Shown in pieces: positions 33,223-42,175 of a stretch of DNA of 64,000 nucleotides (positions are counted from its first letter, which is position 1; every line of letters begins with the position of its first letter). The notes beneath the pieces were generated by a model. That model did not search any database. It saw only the letters and a list, made by a program, of their open reading frames with translations, and was not told where the DNA came from. This DNA comes from Tamlana sp. I1 (GTDB lineage Bacteria; Bacteroidota; Bacteroidia; Flavobacteriales; Flavobacteriaceae): positions 1 to 64,000 of the forward strand of contig NZ_JACLAF010000017.1 in NCBI RefSeq assembly GCF_015355625.1, written 5' to 3'. A program made the translations under genes and the position numbers.

Positions 33223-34512
33223 TTACTCGTTTATGTTATTTAATGTAATACTCTTTTTGTTTTTTATTTCTGTAGATTTTAATGCAAATGAAGGGGTTGT
33301 CGTATTTAAAGGATCTCTAAATAGACTTTCAGGCGATTTAAACTCGGCAGTGAAGATGTTGGTAGAAAATATACTATTTGTGTTTGAAATATTAAGTTTG
33401 TTAGCTTGTATGCCTAGATTACTAATATTAAAAAGGTTGTTTTTAAACTTTAGTTTATGGGTTACTTCATCAATATTTAAATAGGTTTTATCCAGTTCAA
33501 CAACGTGTGCATATCCTGAAATTGTAGAGGATTCAATAGAAATTCGCGCTAGTTTTTTTGCTGAAATAGCAGCTTTTATAAACGGAATATTTTCTTCGGA
33601 AGCTAAATTAATTAGTGTGGCATTTTTTACTTCTATATAAGATAAATTATTGTTTGAAGCATAGCTTACTTCCGAAGTATAACCATCTACTTCAATAGCA
33701 TAAGAGCCACTAATGTCAGAAATATAAGGATGCCTTACAGATAAAATATCAGTTAAGCTTCCTTTAAAACCATTAGTCACATCAAAATCATCATCTTTAG
33801 ATTTGAAGGATACCAAATTTTTAAATGCGCCTTCACCTCCAAACCATTCAAATGAATCGTCGGCAGAGTAACTTACCATTACATTTTCAATAATGGTTTT
33901 AGAACCTATTCCGCATAGTGTTAAACCATTTAATTCTTTAGATTCATTTATTTTATGTCCGGGAAATTCAATACGAACATATTTTAAAATAGCAGTTTCT
34001 TCATCGGCTATATCGCCTCCATAAAGCGAATATTGCGGAGAAAAATTGCCTTCAACTACGGCAACTCCAGCAGGGGAATTTAGCTTTCCGTTTCCTAAGA
34101 TTACAATACCACCCCAATCGCCACTTTTTCTTGATTTTGAGGGTTTGTTTGATGTAAATATTATCGGATTGTATTGGTCGCCTTCAGCAATTAGTTTTGC
34201 ATTTTTAGAAACAATTAAACTGGCAGGGTTCTTAGAATCGCAACGAATTACGGTTCCAGGAGCGATTGTTAATGTGGCACTTCCTATCACATAAACATTC
34301 CCAGTCATGAAATATGTTTTGTTGTTTGTAAGCACTAGATCTTCAGTAATAATTGAAGAGATTTGTATTTCAGCTTCTCTATAGCGTTCTAAATTAGGTT
34401 GAAAGTTTGTCCAACCACGCGTCCATTCTGTATTGTTTTCTTGTCCGTTTACCTTAGTAATTCCTAATATGGTAAATAAGGTTAAGATTAACACGATGTA
34501 ATTTTTTTTCAT
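33223..34512 (-). CDS. secreted beta-helix protein
   Basis: A 429-residue exported protein (signal MKKNYIVLILTLFTILGITKVNGQ). The body resembles the Bacteroidota proteins with repeated beta strands of the right-handed helix type: YFMTGNVYVIGSATLTIAPGTVI, GDWGGIVILGNGKL, LKYVRIEFPGHK, NGLTLCGIGSKTIIENV, YSADDSFEWFGGEGAFKNL and KDDDFDVTNGF. Homologs are often mislabelled as transporters. Ligand or substrate unknown. No T9SS C-terminal sorting domain is visible at the end (IKNKKSITLNNINE). CAAAGTTA at 34566-34573 reads as a TAACTTTG -7 box on the minus strand. Confidence 0.78.
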   Translation of the reverse strand: MKKNYIVLILTLFTILGITKVNGQENNTEWTRGWTNFQPNLERYREAEIQISSIITEDLVLTNNKTYFMTGNVYVIGSATLTIAPGTVIRCDSKNPASLIVSKNAKLIAEGDQYNPIIFTSNKPSKSRKSGDWGGIVILGNGKLNSPAGVAVVEGNFSPQYSLYGGDIADEETAILKYVRIEFPGHKINESKELNGLTLCGIGSKTIIENVMVSYSADDSFEWFGGEGAFKNLVSFKSKDDDFDVTNGFKGSLTDILSVRHPYISDISGSYAIEVDGYTSEVSYASNNNLSYIEVKNATLINLASEENIPFIKAAISAKKLARISIESSTISGYAHVVELDKTYLNIDEVTHKLKFKNNLFNISNLGIQANKLNISNTNSIFSTNIFTAEFKSPESLFRDPLNTTTPSFALKSTEIKNKKSITLNNINE

Positions 34513-34690
34513 AGTAAAATAATTTGGGGTTTGTTATTGCTAGTATTATATCTAGTAATGAATAGCAAAGTTATAACTCAAGATTACGAATTGCGAAAAT
34601 TGTAAATTACCTTTAGGTTAATGGAATATTAACCTATTGTCAACCAAACTGGTTGTTTAAACTGGCTTTTAGAAAGCCTATTATAAATAA

Positions 34691-34728
34691 AAAAGGTTGT
34701 CTAAAAAGTAACTTTTAGACAACCTTTT
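34691..34728. repeat. 16-bp hairpin terminator related to the repeat at 50176-50310
   Basis: AAAAGGTTGTCTAAAA (34691-34706) / TTTTAGACAACCTTTT (34713-34728), a perfect stem with a 6-base loop. It lies downstream of the DUF1456 gene and can terminate it. The core GGTTGTCTAAAAAGTA differs by one base from the outer arm GGCTGTCTAAAAAGTA at 50291-50310 (reverse strand), so the two may belong to one repeat family. Confidence 0.75.
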
Positions 34729-34754
34729 AAAGTTGTGATTTTAATATTTGGTGT

Positions 34755-35033
34755 TTATTTTTTTGGAGGAACTGGTTTGTTCACTTTTGTTTTTTTAGGT
34801 TGTTCACCTTTTTTGGGCATAGGCCCACGTAAGTGAATCACAAGACCGTTTAAAAAATTTCTTAGAATTTGGTCGCCACATTCCATGTACTTAGGATGGT
34901 CTTCTTTTCTGAAAAAAGCACCCAGTTCACTTTTAGAAATCCTAAAATCAACCAATTCTAGAATTTTCACAATTTCATCGTCACGAAGTTGTAATGCCAC
35001 GCGTAATTTTTTTAGAATATCATTATTTGTCAT
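34755..35033 (-). CDS. DUF1456 family protein, single-repeat form
   Basis: A 92-residue protein whose first 70 residues match one repeat of the DUF1456/YehS family: MTNNDILKKLRVALQLRDDEIVKILEL, ISKSELGAFFRKEDHPKY, CGDQILRNFLNGLVI. YehS of E. coli has two such repeats in about 150 residues; this form keeps one and then has a basic Lys/Pro tail (RGPMPKKGEQPKKTKVNKPVPPKK). The basic tail could bind nucleic acid, but that is a guess. No export signal. Followed by a hairpin terminator. Confidence 0.8.
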   Translation of the reverse strand: MTNNDILKKLRVALQLRDDEIVKILELVDFRISKSELGAFFRKEDHPKYMECGDQILRNFLNGLVIHLRGPMPKKGEQPKKTKVNKPVPPKK

Positions 35034-35404
35034 AATTGTAATTTTTTGGCTTTTTTTATGCTGTTTTTCATCCTTTTAAGAAGAATACATAGGTGTTTTT
35101 AGCGTTTTTTAAGTTTTGTAAAGATACCTTAATTATTGATTTTTAGGAATTGTAATAATATCTAAAGTAAAATATGTTTAATTAATTGTTTTTCAAGTGT
35201 TTATAGTTGTTTTGTTTAGCTTCAACTTTTTGTTTTTGAAAGATGAAATGCATTTTAATTAGTTGAATTAAAATGATTTATTGATAAACACATTAAAATC
35301 AACGATTAACAGCGTGCGGTTTTTCGATAAGCGACATTAAATGTACGATTAATATTTGGGGGTTCTGCTTAACTTTATAAAGTAACCAGATAATCCCTCA
35401 AGAA
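35034..35404. other. 371-base gene-free stretch between divergent DUF1456 and TerB-like genes
   Basis: AT-rich intergenic region carrying the promoters of two divergent genes. I see no open frame and no strong inverted repeat in it. No clean TTTG/TANNTTTG pair is visible on the plus strand. Confidence 0.5.
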
Positions 35405-35818
35405 ATGATTAATAGAGTAGAAAAATTAAGTCTTTTATCTGAAATGATTGCTTTTGCAAAATATGATAAAGACATCAGGAAAATAGAGTATAACTTTCTC
35501 TTAGGTGTAGCAAAGCAGTTGGGGATTTCTCGTGAAGATTTTGATTATTTATTAGAAAACCCTATTTCTTACACCCATTTAAAATCGCATAGCGAGCGTA
35601 TTGTGCAATTTCACAGATTGGTTTTGTTGATGAATATTGAGCAAGAGTTTGGTGGTAATAACAATTCTAAAAGTGTTATAAAGTTGTATAATTTCGGTTT
35701 AAGAATGGGGTTAAGCCATGAGTCTATAACCAAAGTACTGTATTTAATGGATAGCTTTCCTAATAAAATTGTACCTCCAGATGTGCTTATAGATATATTT
35801 AAAACACATTATAATTAA
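35405..35818 (+). CDS. TerB-like domain protein
   Basis: A 137-residue helical protein resembling the TerB/DjlA N-domain fold: VEKLSLLSEMIAFAKYDKDIRKIEYNFLLGVAKQLGI with an acidic DKD...E turn that can bind metal in TerB, then FHRLVLLMNIE and the closing LRMGLSHESITKVLYLMDSFP, VPPDVLIDIF. Many flavobacterial proteins of this type exist with no assigned function. No export signal. It is monocistronic. Confidence 0.72.
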   Translation: MINRVEKLSLLSEMIAFAKYDKDIRKIEYNFLLGVAKQLGISREDFDYLLENPISYTHLKSHSERIVQFHRLVLLMNIEQEFGGNNNSKSVIKLYNFGLRMGLSHESITKVLYLMDSFPNKIVPPDVLIDIFKTHYN

Positions 35819-35928
35819 ATTATTGTTAGCTTTAATTGCTAATTATAGTGAGGTTTTGGTATTGCATATTTTATGATAGATTCAAGTTTTACGTCTTATT
35901 CTCAAACGAAGCGCTTATTTAAGATTGT

Positions 35929-36627
35929 TTAAACCAATTCCAAAGCAATTTCAACCATATCTTTAAAGGTGGTTTCGCGTTCTTTACTTGTGGTTCGTTC
36001 GCCTGTAACTAAGGAATCTGAAATGGTTAAAATGGCCAATGCTTTAACGTGATGTTTTGCGGCTACGGTATATAAGCCAGCGGTTTCCATTTCAACGCAG
36101 AGCATTCCGAATTTCGACCATTTTTTATAGGTTTCAAAATCGTCGGCATAAAATTCATCCGAACTAAAAACATTACCCGCTTTTACAGGGATATTTTTTT
36201 CTTTTGCTGCGTCCAATGCTTTTTGAAACAATTCAAAATTAGCCGTAGGGGCATAGTCGGCACCGTTAAATCGGATTTTATTCAATCCAGAATTTGATGA
36301 AGCTGCCATGGCAAATACAATGTCTCGAATTTTAATGTCTTTTTGATAGGAGCCAGCGCTTCCTACACGAATTAGATTTTTTACACCATAATCGGTAATC
36401 AATTCATGGGCGTAAATGGATATAGAAGGAATGCCCATGCCTGTACCCATTACCGAAACGCGTTTTCCGTTGTAAGTGCCTGTGTAGCCAAACATATTTC
36501 TAACTTTATTGAAACATACAGGGTTTTCTAGGAAATTTTCGGCAATCCATTTGGCACGCAATGGGTCGCCAGGGAGTAAAATGGTTTCAGCGATGTCTCC
36601 TTTTTTGGCTTCAATATGAACACTCAT
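35929..36627 (-). CDS. deoD: purine-nucleoside phosphorylase (DeoD type)
   Basis: Phosphorolysis of purine (deoxy)nucleosides to base and (deoxy)ribose-1-phosphate. The trimer/hexamer-type PNP signature is clear: [26 protein letters not shown] at the start (phosphate Gly/Arg), [24 protein letters not shown], and the base-binding [12 protein letters not shown] with catalytic Asp in [11 protein letters not shown] chose ATG at 36627 (232 residues); the frame is open 17 codons upstream but overlaps deoC. It lies 10 bases downstream of deoC in the same direction: one deoxynucleoside salvage operon. Confidence 0.95.
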   Translation of the reverse strand: MSVHIEAKKGDIAETILLPGDPLRAKWIAENFLENPVCFNKVRNMFGYTGTYNGKRVSVMGTGMGIPSISIYAHELITDYGVKNLIRVGSAGSYQKDIKIRDIVFAMAASSNSGLNKIRFNGADYAPTANFELFQKALDAAKEKNIPVKAGNVFSSDEFYADDFETYKKWSKFGMLCVEMETAGLYTVAAKHHVKALAILTISDSLVTGERTTSKERETTFKDMVEIALELV

Positions 36628-36637
36628 ACATGATGAT

Positions 36638-37303
36638 TTAATAATTAGAATTCGATTTTGTTCCGCTAACAATAGCAATACCAGAGGAGGTACCTAGTCG
36701 TTTTACGCCCATGTTGATATAGTGTAAAGCAGTTTCAGCATCTTTAATACCTCCTGAAGCTTTTATTTTAGTACCGTTTTTGCAAACACTTTTCATAAGT
36801 TTTATGTCGTTTGAGTTTGCACCTCGCGTTCCAAATCCAGTAGATGTTTTAATAAAATCGGCGCCAGCTTCAATAGCTAATGTACTGGCTTTAATGATTT
36901 CAGAATCGTCTAAATAGCAGGTTTCTAAAATCACTTTTAAAATATTGTTAGGCATGACGCTTTTTACAGCTTCGATATCATTTTTAACAGCATCATAATC
37001 TTGGCTTTTTAGTAAACCGATATTCATAACCATGTCAATTTCAACTGTGCCATTTTTTAAGGCTTCCTTAGCTTCTGAAACTTTCGATTCAGTACTCATG
37101 GCACCTAAGGGGAACCCGATTACACAACATACCTTTACCTGAGATCCAGCTAAGGTTTGTTTTGCTAAAGAGACATAGCAACTGTTTACACAAACGGAAT
37201 AAAAATGATGTGTTTTGGCTTCTTCACAAAGTTGAATGATGTCGTTTTTTGTGGCAGTTGCCTTTAAAAGCGTGTGGTCGATGTAATGGCTAAATGGATT
37301 CAT
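36638..37303 (-). CDS. deoC: deoxyribose-phosphate aldolase
   Basis: Class I aldolase that cleaves 2-deoxyribose-5-phosphate to glyceraldehyde-3-phosphate and acetaldehyde. All key residues are present: Asp90 (EIDMVMN), Schiff-base Lys152 (FIKTSTGF) and Lys181 (IKASGGI). At 221 residues it has the normal length. It is the first gene of the deoC-deoD pair. A second, catalytically degenerate copy lies 475 bases upstream on the same strand, separated by a fold-back repeat. Confidence 0.96.
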   Translation of the reverse strand: MNPFSHYIDHTLLKATATKNDIIQLCEEAKTHHFYSVCVNSCYVSLAKQTLAGSQVKVCCVIGFPLGAMSTESKVSEAKEALKNGTVEIDMVMNIGLLKSQDYDAVKNDIEAVKSVMPNNILKVILETCYLDDSEIIKASTLAIEAGADFIKTSTGFGTRGANSNDIKLMKSVCKNGTKIKASGGIKDAETALHYINMGVKRLGTSSGIAIVSGTKSNSNY

Positions 37304-37408
37304 GTGTTAAACCTTTTTTTGATAACAGATTAGATATTAAATATTATTCCCGTTCTAAATAATGTTGTTCATTTTTTCCATTGATGAAAAAACGAACCAA
37401 AAAAATCT

Positions 37409-37566
37409 AGGCTTACGAATCTTTATCTAAATTTTTTGTTCGACACCTAAATTTCAGGAACTCGCTATGAAAAATATAGGTTCAATCAAAAAAAACGTTT
37501 AGCTCAAACAGCCTGAAATTTCACGGTGTTTTCACTTCAAATTTCACGATAAATTTTCGATAGGCC
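37409..37566. repeat. long imperfect fold-back element
   Basis: Left arm 37409-37458, right arm 37512-37566, about 53 bases between. The arms pair in blocks: AGGC-TA-CGAA near the outer end with TTCGATAGGCC, and ACACC followed by AAATTTCAGG next to the loop with CCTGAAATTT and GGTGT. No ORF is inside. It looks like a member of an interspersed flavobacterial repeat family, which I recognise only from general memory. It lies in the 475-base gap (37304-37778) between deoC and its paralog; the rest of that gap shows nothing else. Confidence 0.7.
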
Positions 37567-37778
37567 ATAAAACCTCTTTCCATAAAGTAATTTCATATTC
37601 AAATATACAGTTTAGCATCTATTTAATGATAGACTCTAATTTATGAAAAAAGTTTCGGATACTTTGGGTTGTAAAATGACTAAATTTAGAAGCTGTTCTT
37701 TTAAAGGTATTAACAATTTTCTATTTTCACTAGGTTAGGGTAGTGATAAATAGAAATAAAAAGGGTTTGTTTTGAAAC

Positions 37779-38528
37779 TTAAAAGGTTGTTTTGTTGGAA
37801 ATAGAATTTGAATTTGTGCTTTCAGATTTTTTTGCTGCAGATTCTAAATACTGTTTAAATATTTTACTATTTCTATTTTGGCGCGTATTAGTGTTTTGAC
37901 CTTTATAGTTGGTTGTAATGCCTAATCTGTCTGCACCAACTTCAAGATATTTTACAGCCGATTCAAAATCTAAAATATCGCCAGATGCTTTTATCTGCGC
38001 AGCATCTTTAATTGTTTTTTTAATAATTTTAATTGCAGTAAGCGTTGCTCCAGATTTTGAAAAGCCAGTTGAAGTTTCAATAAAATCAGCTTTAGCATCG
38101 ATGCAGATTTCACTAATTTTTACAATTTCATTTTTATTTAACTCAGAAATTTCAATAATTACTTTTAAAGGCGTGCTACCAATGGCCATTTTTACATCGG
38201 TAATGTCTTTTAAAATTGAAACGTAATTTTTGCTTTTAACGTAGCCTAAATTAATCACCATACCAATTTCTTCAGCACCATCTTCAATAGCTTGTTGTGC
38301 TTCGTAAATTTTTGCCTTTGTGGTCATAGAACCAAGAGGAAATCCAACAACTGTAGATACTTTTATTTTAGTGTCTTGTAGAAATTGTTTTGCTAAAGAC
38401 ACGTAACAACCATTTACGCAAATACTATAATAGTTATTGGTTCTTGCATTGTTACAAAGGTCGATAACATCGCGTTCTGTGGCAGTCGATTCTAAAAGGG
38501 TGTAATCTAAATATTGGGATATATTCAT
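37779..38528 (-). CDS. deoxyribose-phosphate aldolase paralog, probably catalytically inactive
   Basis: A 249-residue DERA-fold protein, colinear with deoC over about 205 residues ([34 protein letters not shown]). The Schiff-base Lys is replaced by Glu151 (FIETSTGF), the catalytic Asp by Gly89 (EIGMVIN), and the Lys of the N-terminal DHTLLK block by Glu13. Lys180 of KASG is kept, but the next residues are Asp-Ile instead of Gly-Ile. The reading frame is intact, so it is not a decayed gene. A polar 40-residue tail (Asn, Ser, Lys-rich) follows the barrel. Aldolase activity by the known mechanism is not expected; a binding or regulatory role, or a changed reaction, is possible. Confidence 0.9.
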   Translation of the reverse strand: MNISQYLDYTLLESTATERDVIDLCNNARTNNYYSICVNGCYVSLAKQFLQDTKIKVSTVVGFPLGSMTTKAKIYEAQQAIEDGAEEIGMVINLGYVKSKNYVSILKDITDVKMAIGSTPLKVIIEISELNKNEIVKISEICIDAKADFIETSTGFSKSGATLTAIKIIKKTIKDAAQIKASGDILDFESAVKYLEVGADRLGITTNYKGQNTNTRQNRNSKIFKQYLESAAKKSESTNSNSISNKTTF

Positions 38529-38788
38529 TGCTGTTAATCAGTTTTTTCTGCTTATTTACGTAATTAAGGTAAATACAATTAATTCCTTGTTTAGTGCTAT
38601 CTAACCTTTTTGAGAATTCAAGAATTAATGTTGAAGCTAAACTAATATTAAAAGCAATTTAACAGATGAAATTATTTGTTTTTTAGATTAACGGTAGACT
38701 GAATGTGTACATCATAGAAAAGTTGTATAAATATTTTATTATATGAGATATTTTTACTAAATCATTGAGAACTTAGGAATAAAAAATT
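38529..38788. other. gene-free stretch upstream of the deoC paralog
   Basis: About 260 AT-rich bases between the start of the deoC paralog and the terminator of clpB. I see no frame or repeat here. It presumably holds the promoter of the deoC paralog, though no clear CAAANNTA (minus-strand -7 box) stands out near the start. Confidence 0.4.
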
Positions 38789-38829
38789 AAAATCAGCAAG
38801 AATTCAATAATTTGATCCTTGCTGATTTT
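38789..38829 (-). terminator. clpB terminator
   Basis: Stem AAAATCAGCAAG (38789-38800) / CTTGCTGATTTT (38818-38829) with a 17-base loop and A-rich sequence on the left, i.e. a T-run on the minus strand, about 70 bases past the clpB stop. Confidence 0.75.
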
Positions 38830-38901
38830 TGGGTTAACTAACCAATTATTAGGTGGTTAGCGATGTGTTTTGCTACATGATTTAAGTTGGCTGTTTTATA
38901 A

Positions 38902-41502
38902 TTAGCCTTTAACTAAATCGTCTTGATTTCTAAAAACGAGTTGATTATCAAAAGCGTCTAATAAAATAATACTATCGGTAGTTACTTTTCCTGCTAAAAT
39001 TTCTTTACTCAAAGCGTTTAAAACTTCTTTCTGAATGACACGTTTTACAGGTCGCGCACCATATTCAGGATTGTATCCTTTGTCGGCTAAATAGGCGACA
39101 GCTTCTGGAGTGGCGTCAAAAGTAATGCCTTGTTCTGCAATCATTTTTGTAATGCCTTTAAGTTGTAAGCCTACAATTTCAACAATGTTTTCTTTGCTTA
39201 ACGGTGTAAACATTACGGTGTCGTCAATTCTATTTAAAAACTCTGGTCTAACCGTTTGTTTTAAAAGCGCTAACACGTCAACCTTTGCAGCTTCAATTGC
39301 AGAATCGATATCCTTGGTGGCTTCAAATCGCTCTTGAATAATTTGACTACCCATATTTGAAGTCATGATGATAATCGTGTTTTTAAAATCGGCAATACGC
39401 CCTTTATTGTCTGTTAAATGCCCTTCATCTAAAACCTGTAATAAAATATTAAAGGTATCTGGATGAGCTTTTTCAATTTCATCTAAAAGAACAACAGAAT
39501 ACGGCTTGCGTCGTACAGCTTCCGTTAATTGTCCGCCTTCATCGTAACCCACGTATCCTGGAGGCGCACCAACCAAACGGCTTACGGCATGACGTTCTTG
39601 GTATTCGCTCATATCAATTCGCGTCATGGCATTTTCATCATCAAATAAATATTCAGCCAAAGCCTTTGCAAGTTCTGTTTTTCCAACGCCTGTAGTTCCT
39701 AAAAACAAGAAGGTTCCAATAGGTTTTTTCGGGTTTTGTAAACCAGCACGACTTCTTCTAACAGCATCACTAACCGCTTCAATTGCTTCTTCTTGGCCAA
39801 CCACACGTTTGTGTAATTGATCTTCCAATTTTAAAAGTTTTTCACGTTCACTTTGTAGCATTTTGGTAACCGGAATTCCAGTCCATTTGGCTACAACTTC
39901 AGCAATGTCATCATAAGTCACTTCTTCTTTAATTAATGAAGTTTCCGATTGTTCTTGAAGTTTCTTTTGTGAAATTTCAAGTTCTTCTTGGGCTTCTTTA
40001 ATTTTTCCGTAACGCAATTCGGCTACTTTACCATAATCGCCTTCACGTTCTGCTTTTTCAGCTTCAAGCTTGAAATTTTCAATCGCTTGTTTGGTGTTTT
40101 GAATATGGTCAACAACTTCTTTTTCGCTCTTCCATTTGGCGTTAATTTCATTTCTAGACTCTTTAAGATTAGCTAAATCGGCACGAAGTGATTTTAACTT
40201 TGTTTCATCTTTTTCACGTTTAATGGCTTCAATTTCAATCTCCAACTGCATGATTTTTCGATCTAAAACATCTAATTCTTCTGGTTTAGAGTTGATTTCC
40301 ATGCGTAATTTTGATGCTGCTTCATCCATTAAATCGATGGCTTTATCTGGTAAAAATCGATTGGTAATGTATCTGGATGAAAGTTCTACGGCACCAATAA
40401 TAGCCTCGTCTTTTATGCGTACTTTATGATGCGTTTCGTATTTTTCTTTAATACCTCGAAGAATTGAAATAGCACTTTCGGTGTCTGGCTCGTCGACCAT
40501 CACTTTTTGAAAACGACGCTCTAAAGCCTTGTCCTTTTCAAAGTATTTTTGATATTCATCTAAAGTGGTTGCGCCAATAGCACGCAGTTCGCCACGGGCT
40601 AAAGCGGGTTTTAAAATATTAGCCGCATCCATAGCGCCTTGTCCGCCGCCAGCACCTACAAGTGTGTGGATTTCGTCTATAAATAGTACGATATCACCTT
40701 CGCTCGTGGTTACTTCTTTAATAACTGCTTTTAGTCGTTCTTCAAATTCGCCTTTATATTTGGCACCAGCAATTAGTGCGCCCATATCTAAAGCGAAAAT
40801 TTGTTTGTCTTTAAGGTTTTCAGGAATATCGCCATCAATAATTCTATGCGCTAAACCTTCAGCAATAGCGGTTTTACCTGTTCCAGGTTCACCTACTAGA
40901 ATGGGGTTGTTTTTTGTTCTACGCGATAATATTTGTAGAATACGTCTTATTTCTTCATCACGACCAATAACAGGATCTAGTTTGCCGTCTTTGGCCAACT
41001 GATTTAAGTTTTTGGCATATTTATTTAGGGAATTATAGGTCTCTTCTTGACTTTGAGAGGTTACATTTTCGCCTTGACGTAGCTCGTTAATAGCTGCTGT
41101 AAGACCTTTTTCTGTAACACCTTGGTCTTTTAGCATTTGTGCTATTTTGCTGTTCGATTTAAGAATGGCAAGAATTAAATGTTCTATAGAAACATAATCA
41201 TCTTTCATTTTTTTTGCAATAATAGAGGCTTCATTCAAGCTTTTTCCGGCTTCACGGGACAGCATAAGTTCGGTTCCAGAAACTTTAGCAAAACTTTCAA
41301 TCTGTTTGTCTAACGCTTGTTCAAGCATAGAAACGTTTACATTCAGTTTTTTTAATAAAAAAGGTAATACGTTTTCGTCCACTTCAAAAATCCCTTTGAA
41401 GAGGTGTTCGTTTTCAATTTGCTGGTGGCCATAACCTTGCGCAATTTGTTGCGCTTGTTGTATGGCTTCTTGCGATTTTATGGTATAATTATTTAAATTC
41501 AT
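38902..41502 (-). CDS. clpB: ATP-dependent disaggregase ClpB
   Basis: An 866-residue hexameric AAA+ chaperone that works with DnaK/DnaJ/GrpE to rescue aggregated proteins. The N-domain (1-145) is followed by AAA1 (Walker A GEPGTGKT near residue 205, Walker B VLFIDEIHTLVGAG), the middle coiled-coil domain (about 400-530, KLKSLRADLANLKE and neighbours, which distinguishes ClpB from ClpA/C), and AAA2 (Walker A GTTGVGKT near 607, Walker B VVLLDEIEKAH). The C-terminal arginine region ARPVKRVIQ is present. Its promoter shares a three-part element with grpE-dnaJ, so the two chaperone units are probably co-regulated. Confidence 0.97.
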   Translation of the reverse strand: MNLNNYTIKSQEAIQQAQQIAQGYGHQQIENEHLFKGIFEVDENVLPFLLKKLNVNVSMLEQALDKQIESFAKVSGTELMLSREAGKSLNEASIIAKKMKDDYVSIEHLILAILKSNSKIAQMLKDQGVTEKGLTAAINELRQGENVTSQSQEETYNSLNKYAKNLNQLAKDGKLDPVIGRDEEIRRILQILSRRTKNNPILVGEPGTGKTAIAEGLAHRIIDGDIPENLKDKQIFALDMGALIAGAKYKGEFEERLKAVIKEVTTSEGDIVLFIDEIHTLVGAGGGQGAMDAANILKPALARGELRAIGATTLDEYQKYFEKDKALERRFQKVMVDEPDTESAISILRGIKEKYETHHKVRIKDEAIIGAVELSSRYITNRFLPDKAIDLMDEAASKLRMEINSKPEELDVLDRKIMQLEIEIEAIKREKDETKLKSLRADLANLKESRNEINAKWKSEKEVVDHIQNTKQAIENFKLEAEKAEREGDYGKVAELRYGKIKEAQEELEISQKKLQEQSETSLIKEEVTYDDIAEVVAKWTGIPVTKMLQSEREKLLKLEDQLHKRVVGQEEAIEAVSDAVRRSRAGLQNPKKPIGTFLFLGTTGVGKTELAKALAEYLFDDENAMTRIDMSEYQERHAVSRLVGAPPGYVGYDEGGQLTEAVRRKPYSVVLLDEIEKAHPDTFNILLQVLDEGHLTDNKGRIADFKNTIIIMTSNMGSQIIQERFEATKDIDSAIEAAKVDVLALLKQTVRPEFLNRIDDTVMFTPLSKENIVEIVGLQLKGITKMIAEQGITFDATPEAVAYLADKGYNPEYGARPVKRVIQKEVLNALSKEILAGKVTTDSIILLDAFDNQLVFRNQDDLVKG

Positions 41503-41603
41503 TTTTTATTTTCTTTTTTTAGTATTCCTGTTTTAGTAGGAATCAATTCTTAGTTTTTTTCTTTTGTAATTGCTGAAATAATTTACATTTACAAGCACAT
41601 AAA

Positions 41604-41643
41604 GTCAATTATCTTACCAATGCGAATTATCAGACAAAATGTC
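41604..41643 (-). promoter_or_regulatory. clpB promoter with the element shared with grpE
   Basis: On the minus strand: GACATTTTGTC (41643-41633), 12 bases, TTGGTA (41620-41615), 6 bases, TTGAC (41608-41604). The blocks and both spacings equal those before grpE. A second palindrome TGACAAAAAGTCA lies further upstream (41676-41664). The clpB ATG is about 100 bases downstream. The -12 dinucleotide is GA here, where sigma54 promoters have GC. Confidence 0.6.
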
Positions 41644-41769
41644 GTAAATCAACTGGTTTTTAATGACTTTTTGTCAAAACGTAAGATTTATAAAAGATAA
41701 CGACTTACTGTAAAATTAAAAATAATATTTGAATTTTCGCTTTCGCGGAACACTATAAAGCTATTGATT

Positions 41770-42165
41770 ATGAGTTTATTAAATAAATTGTTTGGTTCGT
41801 CTGAAGCAAAAGAGAAAAAGGAAGAAAAGGTATTACCATGGATTCCTTTAGTTGAAGTTTCTCAATTGGAAACCATTAAGGAGAAATCGAATACAAAAAC
41901 ACAAGCAATTTTTAAGCATTCCACAACATGTGGTATTAGTAGAATGGTTATGAAACAATTTATAGCCGCTTATAATGTTTCGGAAAGTGATTTGGATTTG
42001 TACTATTTAGATTTATTGAATTACCGCGACGTTTCAAATGAAACGGGTTATAAATTTCAAGTAAGACACGAATCCCCTCAATTACTAATCATAAAAAATG
42101 GCGTGGTTGTTAAGCACGATTCTCATGGCGCGATTAATGCCATCGATTTAAGTACCTTTATTTAA
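41770..42165 (+). CDS. ytxJ: YtxJ-type monothiol bacilliredoxin
   Basis: A 131-residue thioredoxin-fold protein with the single active-site Cys in FKHSTTCGISRMV and the cis-Pro in RHESPQLLIIKNG. YtxJ proteins are proposed to remove bacillithiol from mixed disulfides in Firmicutes and Bacteroidota. The N-terminal 35 residues are charged and not part of the fold. ATG at 41770 is used; a TTG two codons upstream is the alternative. Together with ypdA (10969-11940) it suggests bacillithiol as the main low-mass thiol. The next gene follows after 10 bases. Confidence 0.9.
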   Translation: MSLLNKLFGSSEAKEKKEEKVLPWIPLVEVSQLETIKEKSNTKTQAIFKHSTTCGISRMVMKQFIAAYNVSESDLDLYYLDLLNYRDVSNETGYKFQVRHESPQLLIIKNGVVVKHDSHGAINAIDLSTFI

Positions 42166-42175
42166 TAATGCGCGC

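Noticed and set aside
37909-38226. 105-codon open frame on the plus strand opposite the deoC paralog
   Set aside because: The minus-strand frame has clear DERA homology; the plus-strand frame is its mirror.
40565-41002. 145-codon open frame on the plus strand
   Set aside because: Fully antisense to clpB, whose AAA1 domain is beyond doubt; composition (Ser, Pro, Ala-rich) is typical of a shadow frame.
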